Both the position numbers and the translations under genes were made by a program. Below are positions 9,619-18,408 of a DNA stretch of 64,000 nucleotides, one piece after another; position 1 is the first letter of the stretch, and each line of letters opens with the position of its first letter. Where the stretch lies: NCBI RefSeq assembly GCF_000740675.1, contig NZ_JPXI01000030.1, positions 124,001-188,000 on the forward strand. The letters are read 5' to 3'. This DNA comes from Massilia sp. BSC265 (GTDB lineage Bacteria > Pseudomonadota > Gammaproteobacteria > Burkholderiales > Burkholderiaceae_D). The notes under the pieces were generated by a model. That model saw only the letters and a program-made list of their open reading frames with translations. It was not told the DNA's origin and did no database searches.

Positions 9619-11469
9619 ATGCACGAACTATTCGGTACGGCAGCAGCAAGCCTGGCCTGGGCGCTGATCGACTTCCTGTGGCAGGGCCTGCTGGTCGGCT
9701 GGGCCGCCGCGCTGCTGCTGGCGCTGATGCGCAAGGCAGGGCCGCACGCACGTTACCTGGTGGCCTGCGCTGCGCTGCTGCTGTGCGCGGCGTTGCCGCT
9801 GGCCGGAATGGCCACGCGCATGGCCGAGGCGGATGCCGGCGTGGCCAGCTCGGCGCTGCCCCTGGTGGCCGCGGGCACGGTAGCGACGGCGGTGTCGGCG
9901 CTGCCGGTGGCCGCCATCGATGCCGGGCGGTTCGCCGGCTGGGAAGCTGCCCTGCAGGAGCGCCTGCCGCTGGTGGTGCTGTTCTGGGCGCTGGGCGCCG
10001 GGCTGCTGGCCCTGCGCATGGTGCTCGGGCTGGCCTGGGTGCGCCGGCGCAGCCAGCCGGGGCAGTACCGACTGGACCCGGCCTGGCAGGCGCGGCTCGA
10101 CAGGATGGCGCAGGGGATGGGCATCGTCCGCCGCGTCACGCTCGGCCTGGTCGAGGATTTGACCAGCCCGGTGACGGCCGGCTGGTGGCGCCCGGTGGTA
10201 CTGGTGCCGGCGGCGCTGGTGTCGGGCATGCCGCCGCAATTGCTGGAAGCGCTGCTGGCGCACGAACTGGCCCATGTCCGCCGTTGTGATTACGTAGTGA
10301 ATCTGGTCCAGAGCGCGATCGAGATCCTGCTGTTCTACCACCCGGCCGTGTGGTGGCTGTCGAACCGGATCCGCGAAGAGCGCGAACAGATTGCAGATGA
10401 TGTAGCCGCAAGCACGCTCGGCGAACCGCGGCGCCTGGCACTTGCATTGTCCGAACTGGACCTGTTCCAGTTCACCCCGCAACTTGCCCCAGCAGCACAT
10501 GGAGGAAACCTTATGTCCCGCATCAAACGCCTGGTTCGCCCCGAAGCCGAACCGCTGAACTGGAAGCTGTCCCTGCCTCTACTGTCCGTGCCCATCCTGG
10601 GCCTGGCCACCTGCGCCGCCTTCTACGCCTGGGCCGCGCCGGCGCAGGCATCTGCCGATCCGCGTCCCGAACCCGGCCCGCACGCCGCCCAGCATGCCCA
10701 GCCGTCCCGGACGACGCCTGCGCCCGAACCCAGGGCCGAGCGGCACAGGGGGCACAAAGCCGATCGCGTCGACCCGTATGCCCTCGTCCGCGCCGGCGAC
10801 AAGGACACGACCATCACGGGCAGCAGCGACGACTGGGACGACATCAAGGAAGCCAAGCGTCGCATTGGCGGCGACTTCCTGTGGTTCCGCGAGGGCGGCA
10901 AGGCGTATTACATCCAGGATGCGGGCGTGCTGGCCCGGGTCGATGCCGCGTGGGCGCCGATGAACAGGCTGGGTGCGCAGATGGACGTGTACGGCAAGGA
11001 AATGGACGTGCACGGCAAGAAGATGGATGCGCTCGGCAAGGAAATGGACGTGGCGGCGCGCGGCTTCAAGCCGGACGAGGATAAGCTGCGCCTCGTCGAA
11101 GCGCGGATGGAAGCGCTCGGCGACGAGATGGACAAGCTCGGCAAGCAGTTGGGCGCGACCGATAGCGTCAAGGAGCGCGAACGCCTCCAGCGCCGCATGA
11201 GCGAGGTCGGTCAGCAGCTGTCGGCGGCAGGCCAGGAGATCAGCCGGCTCCACAACGAGCCCGGCATGCGCCAGGCGCAGAAGTCGATGGACGAGATCGG
11301 CCGCCGCATGGGCGAGGCCGGCAAGCCGATGGATGCGATCGGCAAGAAGATGGGCGCGCTCGGCAAGGAGATCGAGCGCGAGAGCAAGGCGGCGGACAAG
11401 ACGGTGCGCGCCCTGATCCGCGAGGCGCGCGAGAAGGGTCTGGCGAAGCCGGTGCCGCAGGCGGGCTGA
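9619..11469 (+). CDS. M56 (BlaR1/MecR1-like) membrane metallopeptidase sensor
   Basis: 616 residues; ATG with AAGGGAG nine bases upstream. N-terminal transmembrane helices (about 10-30, 35-60, 105-140) precede the M56 zinc domain with HELAH at about 215-219 and the EEREQIADD segment near 253. Another membrane helix is near 316-338, then an exported tail. The tail has a GDFLWFREGGKAYYI segment and from about residue 454 to 600 a seven-residue repeat of the type M-D-x-x-G-K-E, predicted to form a coiled coil. BlaR1 relatives cleave a BlaI repressor after sensing an outside signal, but no blaI gene is adjacent and there is no penicillin-binding domain, so signal and target are unknown. Confidence 0.85.
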   Translation: MHELFGTAAASLAWALIDFLWQGLLVGWAAALLLALMRKAGPHARYLVACAALLLCAALPLAGMATRMAEADAGVASSALPLVAAGTVATAVSALPVAAIDAGRFAGWEAALQERLPLVVLFWALGAGLLALRMVLGLAWVRRRSQPGQYRLDPAWQARLDRMAQGMGIVRRVTLGLVEDLTSPVTAGWWRPVVLVPAALVSGMPPQLLEALLAHELAHVRRCDYVVNLVQSAIEILLFYHPAVWWLSNRIREEREQIADDVAASTLGEPRRLALALSELDLFQFTPQLAPAAHGGNLMSRIKRLVRPEAEPLNWKLSLPLLSVPILGLATCAAFYAWAAPAQASADPRPEPGPHAAQHAQPSRTTPAPEPRAERHRGHKADRVDPYALVRAGDKDTTITGSSDDWDDIKEAKRRIGGDFLWFREGGKAYYIQDAGVLARVDAAWAPMNRLGAQMDVYGKEMDVHGKKMDALGKEMDVAARGFKPDEDKLRLVEARMEALGDEMDKLGKQLGATDSVKERERLQRRMSEVGQQLSAAGQEISRLHNEPGMRQAQKSMDEIGRRMGEAGKPMDAIGKKMGALGKEIERESKAADKTVRALIREAREKGLAKPVPQAG

Positions 11470-11511
11470 GCCCGCTTGCGGGGCAGCCAGGCGAGCCCGG
11501 CGCTGAAAAAG

Positions 11512-11546
11512 AAACGGCCTGCCGCGTTGTGCGACAGGCCGTTTTC
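11512..11546 (+). terminator. Rho-independent terminator after the M56 gene
   Basis: AAACGGCCTG and CAGGCCGTTT form a 10-bp stem around a 13-base loop; the T-tract is TTTT. The A-rich left side also makes it usable for the converging SRPBCC gene. A second small hairpin (GCGGGC/GCCCGC) spans the M56 stop codon at 11461-11475. Confidence 0.88.
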
Positions 11547-11611
11547 TACCAACTGGTCAGAAAACCGGCAGCGCGCGCTGCCTCAGCGGCGCGCGCTGGT
11601 GCTGCGTGATC

Positions 11612-12160
11612 TCACTGTTGCGAGACCTTGCCGCGCCATGCGCCGGTTTCCGAGCCGCGCTTCTCCAGCAATTCCTTGAAGTTCTGCAGGTTGCCGCGCA
11701 GTTCCATGCGGACGGCGCCCATGGCGTCGCCGATGGCTTCGAGGGCACCGTCCGGTTCATAGTCCATCTGGACCATGACGCGGCAGCAGTTGTCCGAGAT
11801 CTTGTGGAAGGTGGCGACACCGCCGTTCTTCACGCCGGTGACGCTGCGCCATGCGATGCGCTTGTCCGGGATCTGTTCGGTGATTTCGACATCCCACTCC
11901 TTCTCTTCGCCAGCCACGTTGGCGCGCCAGTGCAGGTGCTTGTCGTCGAGCTGGCGGATTTCCTTGACGCTCTTCATGAACTGCGGGAAATCCTCGAACT
12001 GCGTCCACTGGTTGTAGGCGGTCTTGACCGGAACGTTGATCTCGATGGATTCCGAGACCGACGAGCTGGCGCCGAAGCCGCTACGGTTCTGTTTGAGTTT
12101 CTTGGACAGCATCATGCCGCCGACGGCGAGCGCGGCAACGGTAACTACGCGGTTCAGCAT
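11612..12160 (-). CDS. SRPBCC family protein (cyclase/dehydrase-like)
   Basis: 182 residues. A short hydrophobic N-terminus (VVTVAALAVGGMMLSKKLK) may anchor it. From about residue 35 it reads as a START-like polyketide cyclase/dehydrase domain: SIEINVPVKTAYNQWTQFEDFPQFM, then the KEWDVEITEQIPDKRIAW core. These domains have a hydrophobic ligand pocket; the ligand here is unknown. It is transcribed away from the GFA gene and has its own start region around 12161-12340. Similar proteins often occur with stress or general-repair genes, which fits the neighbouring hemerythrin but is only an inference. Confidence 0.85.
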   Translation of the reverse strand: MLNRVVTVAALAVGGMMLSKKLKQNRSGFGASSSVSESIEINVPVKTAYNQWTQFEDFPQFMKSVKEIRQLDDKHLHWRANVAGEEKEWDVEITEQIPDKRIAWRSVTGVKNGGVATFHKISDNCCRVMVQMDYEPDGALEAIGDAMGAVRMELRGNLQNFKELLEKRGSETGAWRGKVSQQ

Positions 12161-12379
12161 AAGAGTTCTCCTTTGAGCTGGAAGCTGCTCGCACCTGCGA
12201 AATGTTGGCCCGAAACGAGTTGTGCGAGACTAATGCTTCGTGACGTAATGGTCTAACGGGCCACGCGATCTGTCGCGAATCTCTAATTAAAATAAGCGAA
12301 AAGACAATCGGGCGGCGCGCGAAAGGATGGGCCGCTTATACTGATGAGCTCGTTGTTAGCCGCTGGAAAGGAGACGAGG

Positions 12380-12784
12380 ATGAACTTGCAGGGAGGATGT
12401 TTCTGCGGTGCAGTTCGCTATACGGTAAGCGGTGAGATTTTCAACAGTACACTGTGCCATTGTACTGACTGCCGCCGGGTTTCCGGCGCCCCGGCGCTGG
12501 CCTGGTTCAGCGCACGCCGGGCCGACTTCCGCTTCACGCAAGGCGAGCCGCAGCGCTTCTCCTCGAGCGAACAGGTGCTGCGCGGCTTCTGCCCGCAATG
12601 CGGCACGGCGCTCACTTTCGAGGATGCGCGCTGGCCGGAAGAACTCGATATCGCCAGCGCCAGCCTCGACGATCCCGGACAGGTCCCGCCGGCCGACCAT
12701 ACCTTCGTGGGCAGCCGGCTGGCCTGGATGAAGATGGACGACGGCCTGCCCGAATACCCGACGACCAGGTCGGCAGGGGGCTAG
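12380..12784 (+). CDS. GFA family (Gfa-like) zinc-binding protein
   Basis: 134 residues; ATG follows AAAGGAGACGAGG. The cysteine pattern is that of the GFA fold: Cys 7 and 9 (GCFCG), Cys 26, 28 and 31 (CHCTDC) and Cys 71 and 74 (CPQCG), enough for two zinc sites. The founding member was reported to speed glutathione-formaldehyde adduct formation, but most relatives have no proven activity. A role with frmA, 3 kb away, is possible but not shown by the sequence. Confidence 0.9.
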   Translation: MNLQGGCFCGAVRYTVSGEIFNSTLCHCTDCRRVSGAPALAWFSARRADFRFTQGEPQRFSSSEQVLRGFCPQCGTALTFEDARWPEELDIASASLDDPGQVPPADHTFVGSRLAWMKMDDGLPEYPTTRSAGG

Positions 12785-12807
12785 GCTTCGTCCTGTCCGG
12801 CAGGGCA

Positions 12808-13314
12808 TCAGCGCCGCATCGCGCCCTGGTCGCTCAGCTGGGCCTGCGTGTGCACCATGTTGGCTTCGAAGGCCGCCATCTGTACCCCGACCGGGGTCAT
12901 GTCCACGCTGGAACCTTCGATGCGCGGGAACAGGTCGGTTTCTTCTTCCTGGATGTGCGCCGTGATGGCGCTGATCAGCTCGCGCATCAGGGTGTCGCTG
13001 TGGGCGTCGTCGAGCGACATGCCGTCCAGCGTGGCCAGCAGGTCATCCACCTTCTGGTGGTCCTGTTCGAAGTGCTTGACCAGCGACTCGTCGATGCAGC
13101 GCACCGCCGGGTAGAACACCGACTCTTCCAGCCGCGAATGCATGTGCAGGGCCTGCAGGATCTGCTTGCCGGCCTGCTTCTTCACTTCCTGGCTGTCGCT
13201 GTTGAGATACTTGTCGGCCAGGGTGCGCACCATGTCATGGTCGCGCACCAGGGCCTCGATCGGGCGGTCGACCGGGAATGCCCCGCCGCCACCTTGTTCC
13301 ATATCGCTTGCCAT
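12808..13314 (-). CDS. Hemerythrin (HHE) domain protein
   Basis: 168 residues, soluble. A four-helix HHE cation-binding domain covers about residues 18-150 with the expected His/Glu pattern: RDHDMVR, HMHSRLEESVFYP, HFEQDHQKVDDLL and HIQEEETDLFP. Such domains bind a diiron centre and react with oxygen, NO or peroxide. There is no DNA-binding or sensor domain attached. It converges on the GFA gene with a 23-base gap. Confidence 0.9.
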   Translation of the reverse strand: MASDMEQGGGGAFPVDRPIEALVRDHDMVRTLADKYLNSDSQEVKKQAGKQILQALHMHSRLEESVFYPAVRCIDESLVKHFEQDHQKVDDLLATLDGMSLDDAHSDTLMRELISAITAHIQEEETDLFPRIEGSSVDMTPVGVQMAAFEANMVHTQAQLSDQGAMRR

Positions 13315-13471
13315 ACCATCCTCCGTGTTCGTGATTGTTCATATGGCGACGGCGTCCTGCCGCCGCCGTGGCCTTTCAGGCTAGTACAGGCAATGGATAA
13401 AACAAGGGATGGCGTGGCTCCCGCTGCACAGCTGGATGGGCATACAGTAATCACGGCGTTATAATGGCCGG

Positions 13472-15784
13472 ATGCAGAATCTCCTCCATAACCTCAATCC
13501 TGAACAGCTCGCCGCCGTCACCCTGCCGTCGCAGAGCGCGCTGATCCTGGCCGGCGCCGGTTCCGGCAAGACGCGCGTGCTGACGACCCGCATTGCCTGG
13601 CTGATCCAGACCGGGCAGGTGTCGCCCGCCGGCATCATGGCCGTGACCTTCACGAACAAGGCGGCGAAGGAGATGCTGACCCGCCTGTCCTCCATGCTGC
13701 CGATTAATACGCGCGGCATGTGGATCGGCACCTTCCACGGCCTGTGCAACCGCCTCTTGCGCACCCACTACAAGGACGCGGCGCTGCCCCAGGCCTTCCA
13801 GATCCTCGATTCGCAAGACCAGCTTTCGCTCATCAAGCGCATGCTGAAGGCCCACAACGTCGACGATGAAAAATACCCGGCCAAGGCGCTGATGTACTTC
13901 ATCAACAACGCCAAGGAGCAGGGCCTGCGCGCGAATCGTCTCGAGCCAAATGACCCGATCGAGCGCCGCATGATCGAGCTCTACGAGCTGTACGAGGGCC
14001 AGTGCCAGCGCGAGGGCGTGGTCGATTTCGCCGAGCTGCTGCTGCGCTCGTACGAGCTGCTGGCGCGCAACGGGCCGCTGCGCCACCACTACCAGATGCG
14101 TTTCCGCCATATCCTGGTCGACGAGTTCCAGGATACCAACGACCTGCAGTACAACCTGCTCAAGCTGCTGGCCGGCCATGACGAGGAGGGCGGTGGCGCC
14201 ATCTTCGCCGTGGGCGACGACGACCAGAGCATCTACGCCTTCCGCGGCGCCAACGTCGGCAACATGCAGGCCTTCGAGCGCGAGTTCCGCGTCAAGAACC
14301 TGATCAAGCTGGAGCAGAACTACCGCTCCTTCGGCCACATCCTGGACAGCGCCAACTACCTCATCGCGAATAACACCAAGCGTCTCGGCAAGAACCTGCG
14401 TACCGACGCGGGGCAGGGCGAGCAGGTGCGGGTGTACGAAGCGGCCAGCGACCTCGAAGAAGCGCAGTGGATCATCGAGGAAGCCAAGAGCCTGATGAAG
14501 GATGGCCTGTCGCGCAGCGAGATCGCGATCCTGTACCGCTCCAACGCGCAGAGCCGTGTCATTGAGCACGCGCTGTTCGCCGCGGGCCTGCCCTATACCG
14601 TGTACGGCGGCCTGCGCTACTTCCAGCGCGCCGAGGTCAAGCACGCCATCGCCTACCTGCAGCTGATGGACAACCCGCACAACGATTCGGCTTTTCTCCG
14701 CGTGGTGAACTTCCCCACGCGCGGCATCGGCGCCCGCTCGATCGAGCAGCTGCAGATGGCGGCCGACTCCTATGGCATCTCGCTGTACGCGGCGGTGCCC
14801 TACATGACGGGAAAGGCCGGCAGCTCGCTGGGTAATTTCGTGAAGCTGATCGAGTCGGCGCGCTTCGAGACCCAGCAGCTGCCGCTGCCGGAACTGGTGA
14901 GCGTGGTGCTGGAGCGCAGCGGCCTCCTGCAGCACTACCAGAACGAGAAGGAAGGCGCCGACCGCATCGAGAACCTGGAGCAGATGGTCAACGCCGCCAC
15001 CCAGTTCGTGCAGGAAGAAGGCTTCGGCCAGGGCGCCCCGGCCCACCTCGGCCCGCAGGCGCTGCCCTCGACGGGCGAGGCCATCGTCAACCAGGACGGC
15101 ATCGAGATCCTCGATTCGGATGCGCCGCTGGCCAGCGTGATGTCGCCGCTGTCGGCCTTCCTCACGCACGCGTCGCTGGAAGCGGGCGACGCCCAGGCCC
15201 AGGCCGGGCAGGATGCGCTGCAGCTGATGACGGTGCACTCGGCCAAGGGCCTGGAATTCGACGCGGTCTTCATCACGGGCCTCGAAGAAGGCCTGTTCCC
15301 GCACGAGAGCAGCGCGCGCGAGCTCGATGGCGTCGACGAAGAACGGCGCCTGATGTATGTGGCGATCACGCGTGCGCGCAAGCGTTTGTACATGAGCTTT
15401 ACCCAGCAGCGCATGCTGCACGGCCAGACGCGCTTCAACATGAAGTCGCGCTTCTTCGACGAACTGCCGGAAGAATCGATCAAGTGGCTGTCGCCGCGCG
15501 TGCAGACCAACTGGTTCGCCGGCCGTAAATCGACCACGGCCTGGGACGATGCCACCTTCCGCGACGGTTCCGACAACAAGATCGCGCAGCAGATCACCCA
15601 GAAGTCCGGCAACGGCTCCGGCTGGCGCGTGGGGGAGAGCGTTTCCCACGCCAAGTTCGGCGAGGGCGTGATCGTGAATATCGAGGGCGGGGCGGGCGCG
15701 GCGCGCGCCCAGATCAACTTCGGGGCGGCGGGGATGAAGGTGCTGGACCTGTCGATTGCGAAGCTGGAGCGGGTCGGTCGTTAA
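13472..15784 (+). CDS. uvrD: UvrD/PcrA/Rep-type superfamily 1 DNA helicase
   Basis: 770 residues, normal for UvrD/PcrA. It unwinds DNA 3' to 5' in nucleotide-excision and mismatch repair. Motifs in order: Q-motif LNPEQLAAV, Walker A GAGSGKT (28-34), VTFTNKAAKEM (Ia), LVDEFQDTN (II), GDDDQSIYAFRGAN (III), LEQNYRS (IV), MTVHSAKGLEFDAVFI (V) and VAITRARKRLYM (VI). The C-terminal WRVGESVSHAKFGEGVI segment is the tudor-like domain that binds RNA polymerase in PcrA/UvrD, which favours UvrD over Rep. Repeat R2 follows the stop by 2 bases. Confidence 0.93.
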   Translation: MQNLLHNLNPEQLAAVTLPSQSALILAGAGSGKTRVLTTRIAWLIQTGQVSPAGIMAVTFTNKAAKEMLTRLSSMLPINTRGMWIGTFHGLCNRLLRTHYKDAALPQAFQILDSQDQLSLIKRMLKAHNVDDEKYPAKALMYFINNAKEQGLRANRLEPNDPIERRMIELYELYEGQCQREGVVDFAELLLRSYELLARNGPLRHHYQMRFRHILVDEFQDTNDLQYNLLKLLAGHDEEGGGAIFAVGDDDQSIYAFRGANVGNMQAFEREFRVKNLIKLEQNYRSFGHILDSANYLIANNTKRLGKNLRTDAGQGEQVRVYEAASDLEEAQWIIEEAKSLMKDGLSRSEIAILYRSNAQSRVIEHALFAAGLPYTVYGGLRYFQRAEVKHAIAYLQLMDNPHNDSAFLRVVNFPTRGIGARSIEQLQMAADSYGISLYAAVPYMTGKAGSSLGNFVKLIESARFETQQLPLPELVSVVLERSGLLQHYQNEKEGADRIENLEQMVNAATQFVQEEGFGQGAPAHLGPQALPSTGEAIVNQDGIEILDSDAPLASVMSPLSAFLTHASLEAGDAQAQAGQDALQLMTVHSAKGLEFDAVFITGLEEGLFPHESSARELDGVDEERRLMYVAITRARKRLYMSFTQQRMLHGQTRFNMKSRFFDELPEESIKWLSPRVQTNWFAGRKSTTAWDDATFRDGSDNKIAQQITQKSGNGSGWRVGESVSHAKFGEGVIVNIEGGAGAARAQINFGAAGMKVLDLSIAKLERVGR

Positions 15785-15786
15785 CC

Positions 15787-15896
15787 GTAGCGTGGGCGGC
15801 TTTGCCGCCCACGCGGTGATCGCTATCGGATGAATGTCTCTACCGGATGATCTTGCAGCCGGTCGACCGCGTGGGCAGGAAACCTGCGCACCCTAC
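15787..15896. repeat. Dispersed palindromic repeat, copy R2
   Basis: About 110 bp, short subtype. Left arm GTAGCGTGGGCGG / CCGCCCACGCGGTGAT; right arm CCGCGTGGGCAGG / CCTGCGCACCCTAC. The centre contains GGATGATCTTGC, shared with R4 in the same orientation. It fills the gap between the converging uvrD and BPSS1780-like genes, ending 3 bases before the latter's stop. Confidence 0.88.
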
Positions 15897-15899
15897 GGT

Positions 15900-16682
15900 T
15901 TATTTGGTCAGGTTGACCGATCCGGTCTGCGACCCATCCACCGGCTTCCCGAAAATCTGCCGGTACCCCGCGTACATCGCGCACTGCAGCAGCAGGATGA
16001 ACAGGAAGATCAGCCACATGATCACCACGCGCGTCATGTTCGAGGCGCCCAGCAGCAGGGTGATCACCATGCAGATCCCGAAGAACATCGCGAACCACGC
16101 CAGCAGCAGCACGATGAACACGCGTGCGCTGCGCACCACGGCAAAGAAGCTGTAGAACACCGCTTTGCCCGCTGTCATCTTCTGCCAGTAGGTGAGCGGG
16201 GCAGCGAAGCACAGCGACATCAGCACCGCCACGTCGATCCCGAAAATCATGAACATCGCCAGGACGTCCGAACCCGCTACCTGCGGCTGGCCGCCCTCGC
16301 GTCCCTGGCGCGCCACCTGTTCCCAGAAGCCCGGATCGACCGCGAAGCGCGTGAGCATGGCCATCAGGAGCGACACGGCCAGGTAGATCAGGCCCACCTT
16401 GCACAAGTCCCTGACCACCGGCTGGCGAAAGCCCGTCAGCAGCACACCCGGCGTCACGCGTTCGCCGTTCTCGATCATCAGGCAGGCCTTCATGAAGGCC
16501 ATCGAGAACGAGGGAATCAGGACCACCGCGATCATCGGCCCGAGCAGGGGCACGGCGCTGATGCCGATGCTGATCAGGATGTTCGCGAACAGCAGCGTGG
16601 TCAGCGCGGCCGGTTGTTTGCGGAACAGGCCGGCACCTTGCTTGAGCCAGTGCCAGCCGGTGATTGCAGGAATAGAGTTCAT
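15900..16682 (-). CDS. BPSS1780-like integral membrane protein
   Basis: 260 residues, start [10 protein letters not shown] overlapping the last bases of thrB (ATGA). About six hydrophobic segments are visible, such as [61 protein letters not shown] and [19 protein letters not shown]. The family (BPSS1780, DUF2189-like) is a conserved membrane protein of unknown function usually next to homoserine kinase in Burkholderiales. No transport or enzyme motif is evident. Confidence 0.85.
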   Translation of the reverse strand: MNSIPAITGWHWLKQGAGLFRKQPAALTTLLFANILISIGISAVPLLGPMIAVVLIPSFSMAFMKACLMIENGERVTPGVLLTGFRQPVVRDLCKVGLIYLAVSLLMAMLTRFAVDPGFWEQVARQGREGGQPQVAGSDVLAMFMIFGIDVAVLMSLCFAAPLTYWQKMTAGKAVFYSFFAVVRSARVFIVLLLAWFAMFFGICMVITLLLGASNMTRVVIMWLIFLFILLLQCAMYAGYRQIFGKPVDGSQTGSVNLTK

Positions 16683-17638
16683 GTGGGCAGGTCGGGCGCG
16701 CCACGCTCGATGCGGGCACGCAGGATGCGTTCGAAGTGGGTGGGGTCGTGGGGCGTGAGCAGTTCTGCCGCACGCGGAATATGGAGGTCGTACAGGCGCG
16801 ACAGCCAGAAGCGCAGCGCGCCGGCGCGCAGCATCGGCAGCCACGCGGCTTGTTCGTGGAGCGTGAACGGGCGCACGGCGTGGTAGGCGTCCAGCAGGGC
16901 GCGCACGCGCGCATCAACGAGCACGCCGGTGGCGAGATCGACGCACCAGTCGTTGACGGTCACGGCGACGTCGAACAGCCAGGTGTCGACGCCGGCAAAG
17001 TAGAAGTCGAAGCAGCCGGTCAGGCGCTCGCCTTCGAACATCACGTTGTTGCGAAACAGGTCGGCGTGCACCGGGCCGCGGGTCAGGGCGGCATAGGTGG
17101 CGCTGCCGGCGAACTCGGCCTGGTACGCGACTTCATTGCGCAGCAGCGCGGCCTCCGGGCCCGAGATCAGCGGCAGCACGGTGGGCGCGGTGGCGCTGAT
17201 CCAGTCGAGGCCGCGCAGGTTCGGCTGGCTGAGCGCGAAGTCGCGCCCCGCCAGGTGCATGCGCGCCAGCATGCGGCCGACTTCGGCGCAGTGCACCGGC
17301 TGCGGATCCAGCTGCGACGCGCCGCTCAGGCGGCTGACGATGATCGCCGGCTTCCCGTGCAGGGTGACGACCAGCTCACCTTCGTGTGTCGGCACCGGCG
17401 CCGGCACCGGAATGCCGCGCTCGGCCAGGTGGCGCATCAGTTGCACGTAGAAAGGGAGCTGTTCGAAGCTGAGGTTTTCAAAAATGGTCAGCACGAACTC
17501 CCCACGCCCGGTGGTAAGGAAGAAGTTGCTGTTATCGATGCCGGAGGAAATGCCCTGGAGTGCGAGGGCGTCGCCGAGGGGGAACTGCTTGATCCACTGG
17601 GAAAGGTCGTCCAGCGAGACCGCGGTAAAAACTGCCAT
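16679..17638 (-). CDS. thrB: Homoserine kinase (aminoglycoside phosphotransferase-fold type)
   Basis: 319 residues. Phosphorylates homoserine for threonine synthesis. It is the APH-fold type rather than the GHMP type: an N-terminal MAVFTAVS, a [12 protein letters not shown] nucleotide loop, the catalytic loop [14 protein letters not shown] (H-x-D-x4-N) and the metal-binding FDFYFAG motif that replaces DFG. The stop overlaps the start of the membrane protein, giving a two-gene unit. The rest of the threonine pathway is not in the window. Confidence 0.94.
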   Translation of the reverse strand: MAVFTAVSLDDLSQWIKQFPLGDALALQGISSGIDNSNFFLTTGRGEFVLTIFENLSFEQLPFYVQLMRHLAERGIPVPAPVPTHEGELVVTLHGKPAIIVSRLSGASQLDPQPVHCAEVGRMLARMHLAGRDFALSQPNLRGLDWISATAPTVLPLISGPEAALLRNEVAYQAEFAGSATYAALTRGPVHADLFRNNVMFEGERLTGCFDFYFAGVDTWLFDVAVTVNDWCVDLATGVLVDARVRALLDAYHAVRPFTLHEQAAWLPMLRAGALRFWLSRLYDLHIPRAAELLTPHDPTHFERILRARIERGAPDLPT

Positions 17639-17697
17639 GAGCTAGCAACAAAGGTGAGGGTCGGCTGCAGCCATCGAAGCTGGCCGCAGCGCCAGGA

Positions 17698-18210
17698 TTA
17701 TTTTTTTTCGACTGGTTCCAGCGGTGGCGGAGGCGGTACGTCGGCGCGCGCGGGCACGCCTGCCTTGGCCGGCGCCGGCGAGGGGGCCGCGTTGGCCGGA
17801 TTGGCCTCCTGCTTCTTCGGATTGCCAAAGTCGAATTCCATGACCTGCCATTGTGGGGCGCGGATCGCGCTGCTCTGGACGTCGCCGGGTTGGGCGTTTC
17901 CTGGTGCAACGTTCGGTTTCATGATGTAGCGACTCTTGCCGCTTTGCACTTCCACTTCGGTGACCGAACCGTCGTTGCCCCGCTTTTCGGTAATGCGGGT
18001 ACGCTCGCGTGGCGGAATGGTGGTGGCCGGCTGATCGCTGCCCGGCTCGATGCGCTCGAGATTCGGCGGCGTCTGGGCCGGACGCTGCTGCTGCGGTTGC
18101 TGCTGCGGCGGTTGCTGGTTCTGCGCCGCGGCCAAACCTGCATATGCGAGGAGGCATAGGGTCGCGCAAACGCGCGACTGGAGTTTCAGGCGGGAAGATG
18201 TGCGCAACAT
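17698..18210 (-). CDS. DUF2782-type exported protein
   Basis: 170 residues from ATG 18210, which has AAGG eight bases upstream; a GTG at 18219 is in frame but has no spacing from that site. Signal peptide about 1-30 (AYAGLAAA-QN). A Gln/Pro-rich low-complexity stretch (about 31-50) is followed by a small domain with ERTRITEKRGNDGSVTEVEV and SRYIMKP, and a Pro-rich C-terminus. The domain is conserved beside polA and thrB in Burkholderiales; its function is unknown. Confidence 0.82.
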   Translation of the reverse strand: MLRTSSRLKLQSRVCATLCLLAYAGLAAAQNQQPPQQQPQQQRPAQTPPNLERIEPGSDQPATTIPPRERTRITEKRGNDGSVTEVEVQSGKSRYIMKPNVAPGNAQPGDVQSSAIRAPQWQVMEFDFGNPKKQEANPANAAPSPAPAKAGVPARADVPPPPPLEPVEKK

Positions 18211-18408
18211 GATGGTCACCTTGTGTCGTTTGGTTCATTGTAACAAACAGACACGCTTCCCTGTGAAAAGTGTGCAGAGAGCTGACCGGGTCCCGTCCCG
18301 CCGTGCCCGGCATCGCTTGTGCGTCGGCCAAGCTGATTCTGCGATAATGCCGGACACTTTTGGCGCTTGCGCCGGCTTTACTCTGCCTTCTATTTATCTC
18401 GTCGCCCT

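Noticed and set aside
13451..15649. A 732-codon minus-strand frame opposite uvrD
   Set aside because: The plus strand holds all helicase motifs; the frame is a codon-bias shadow.
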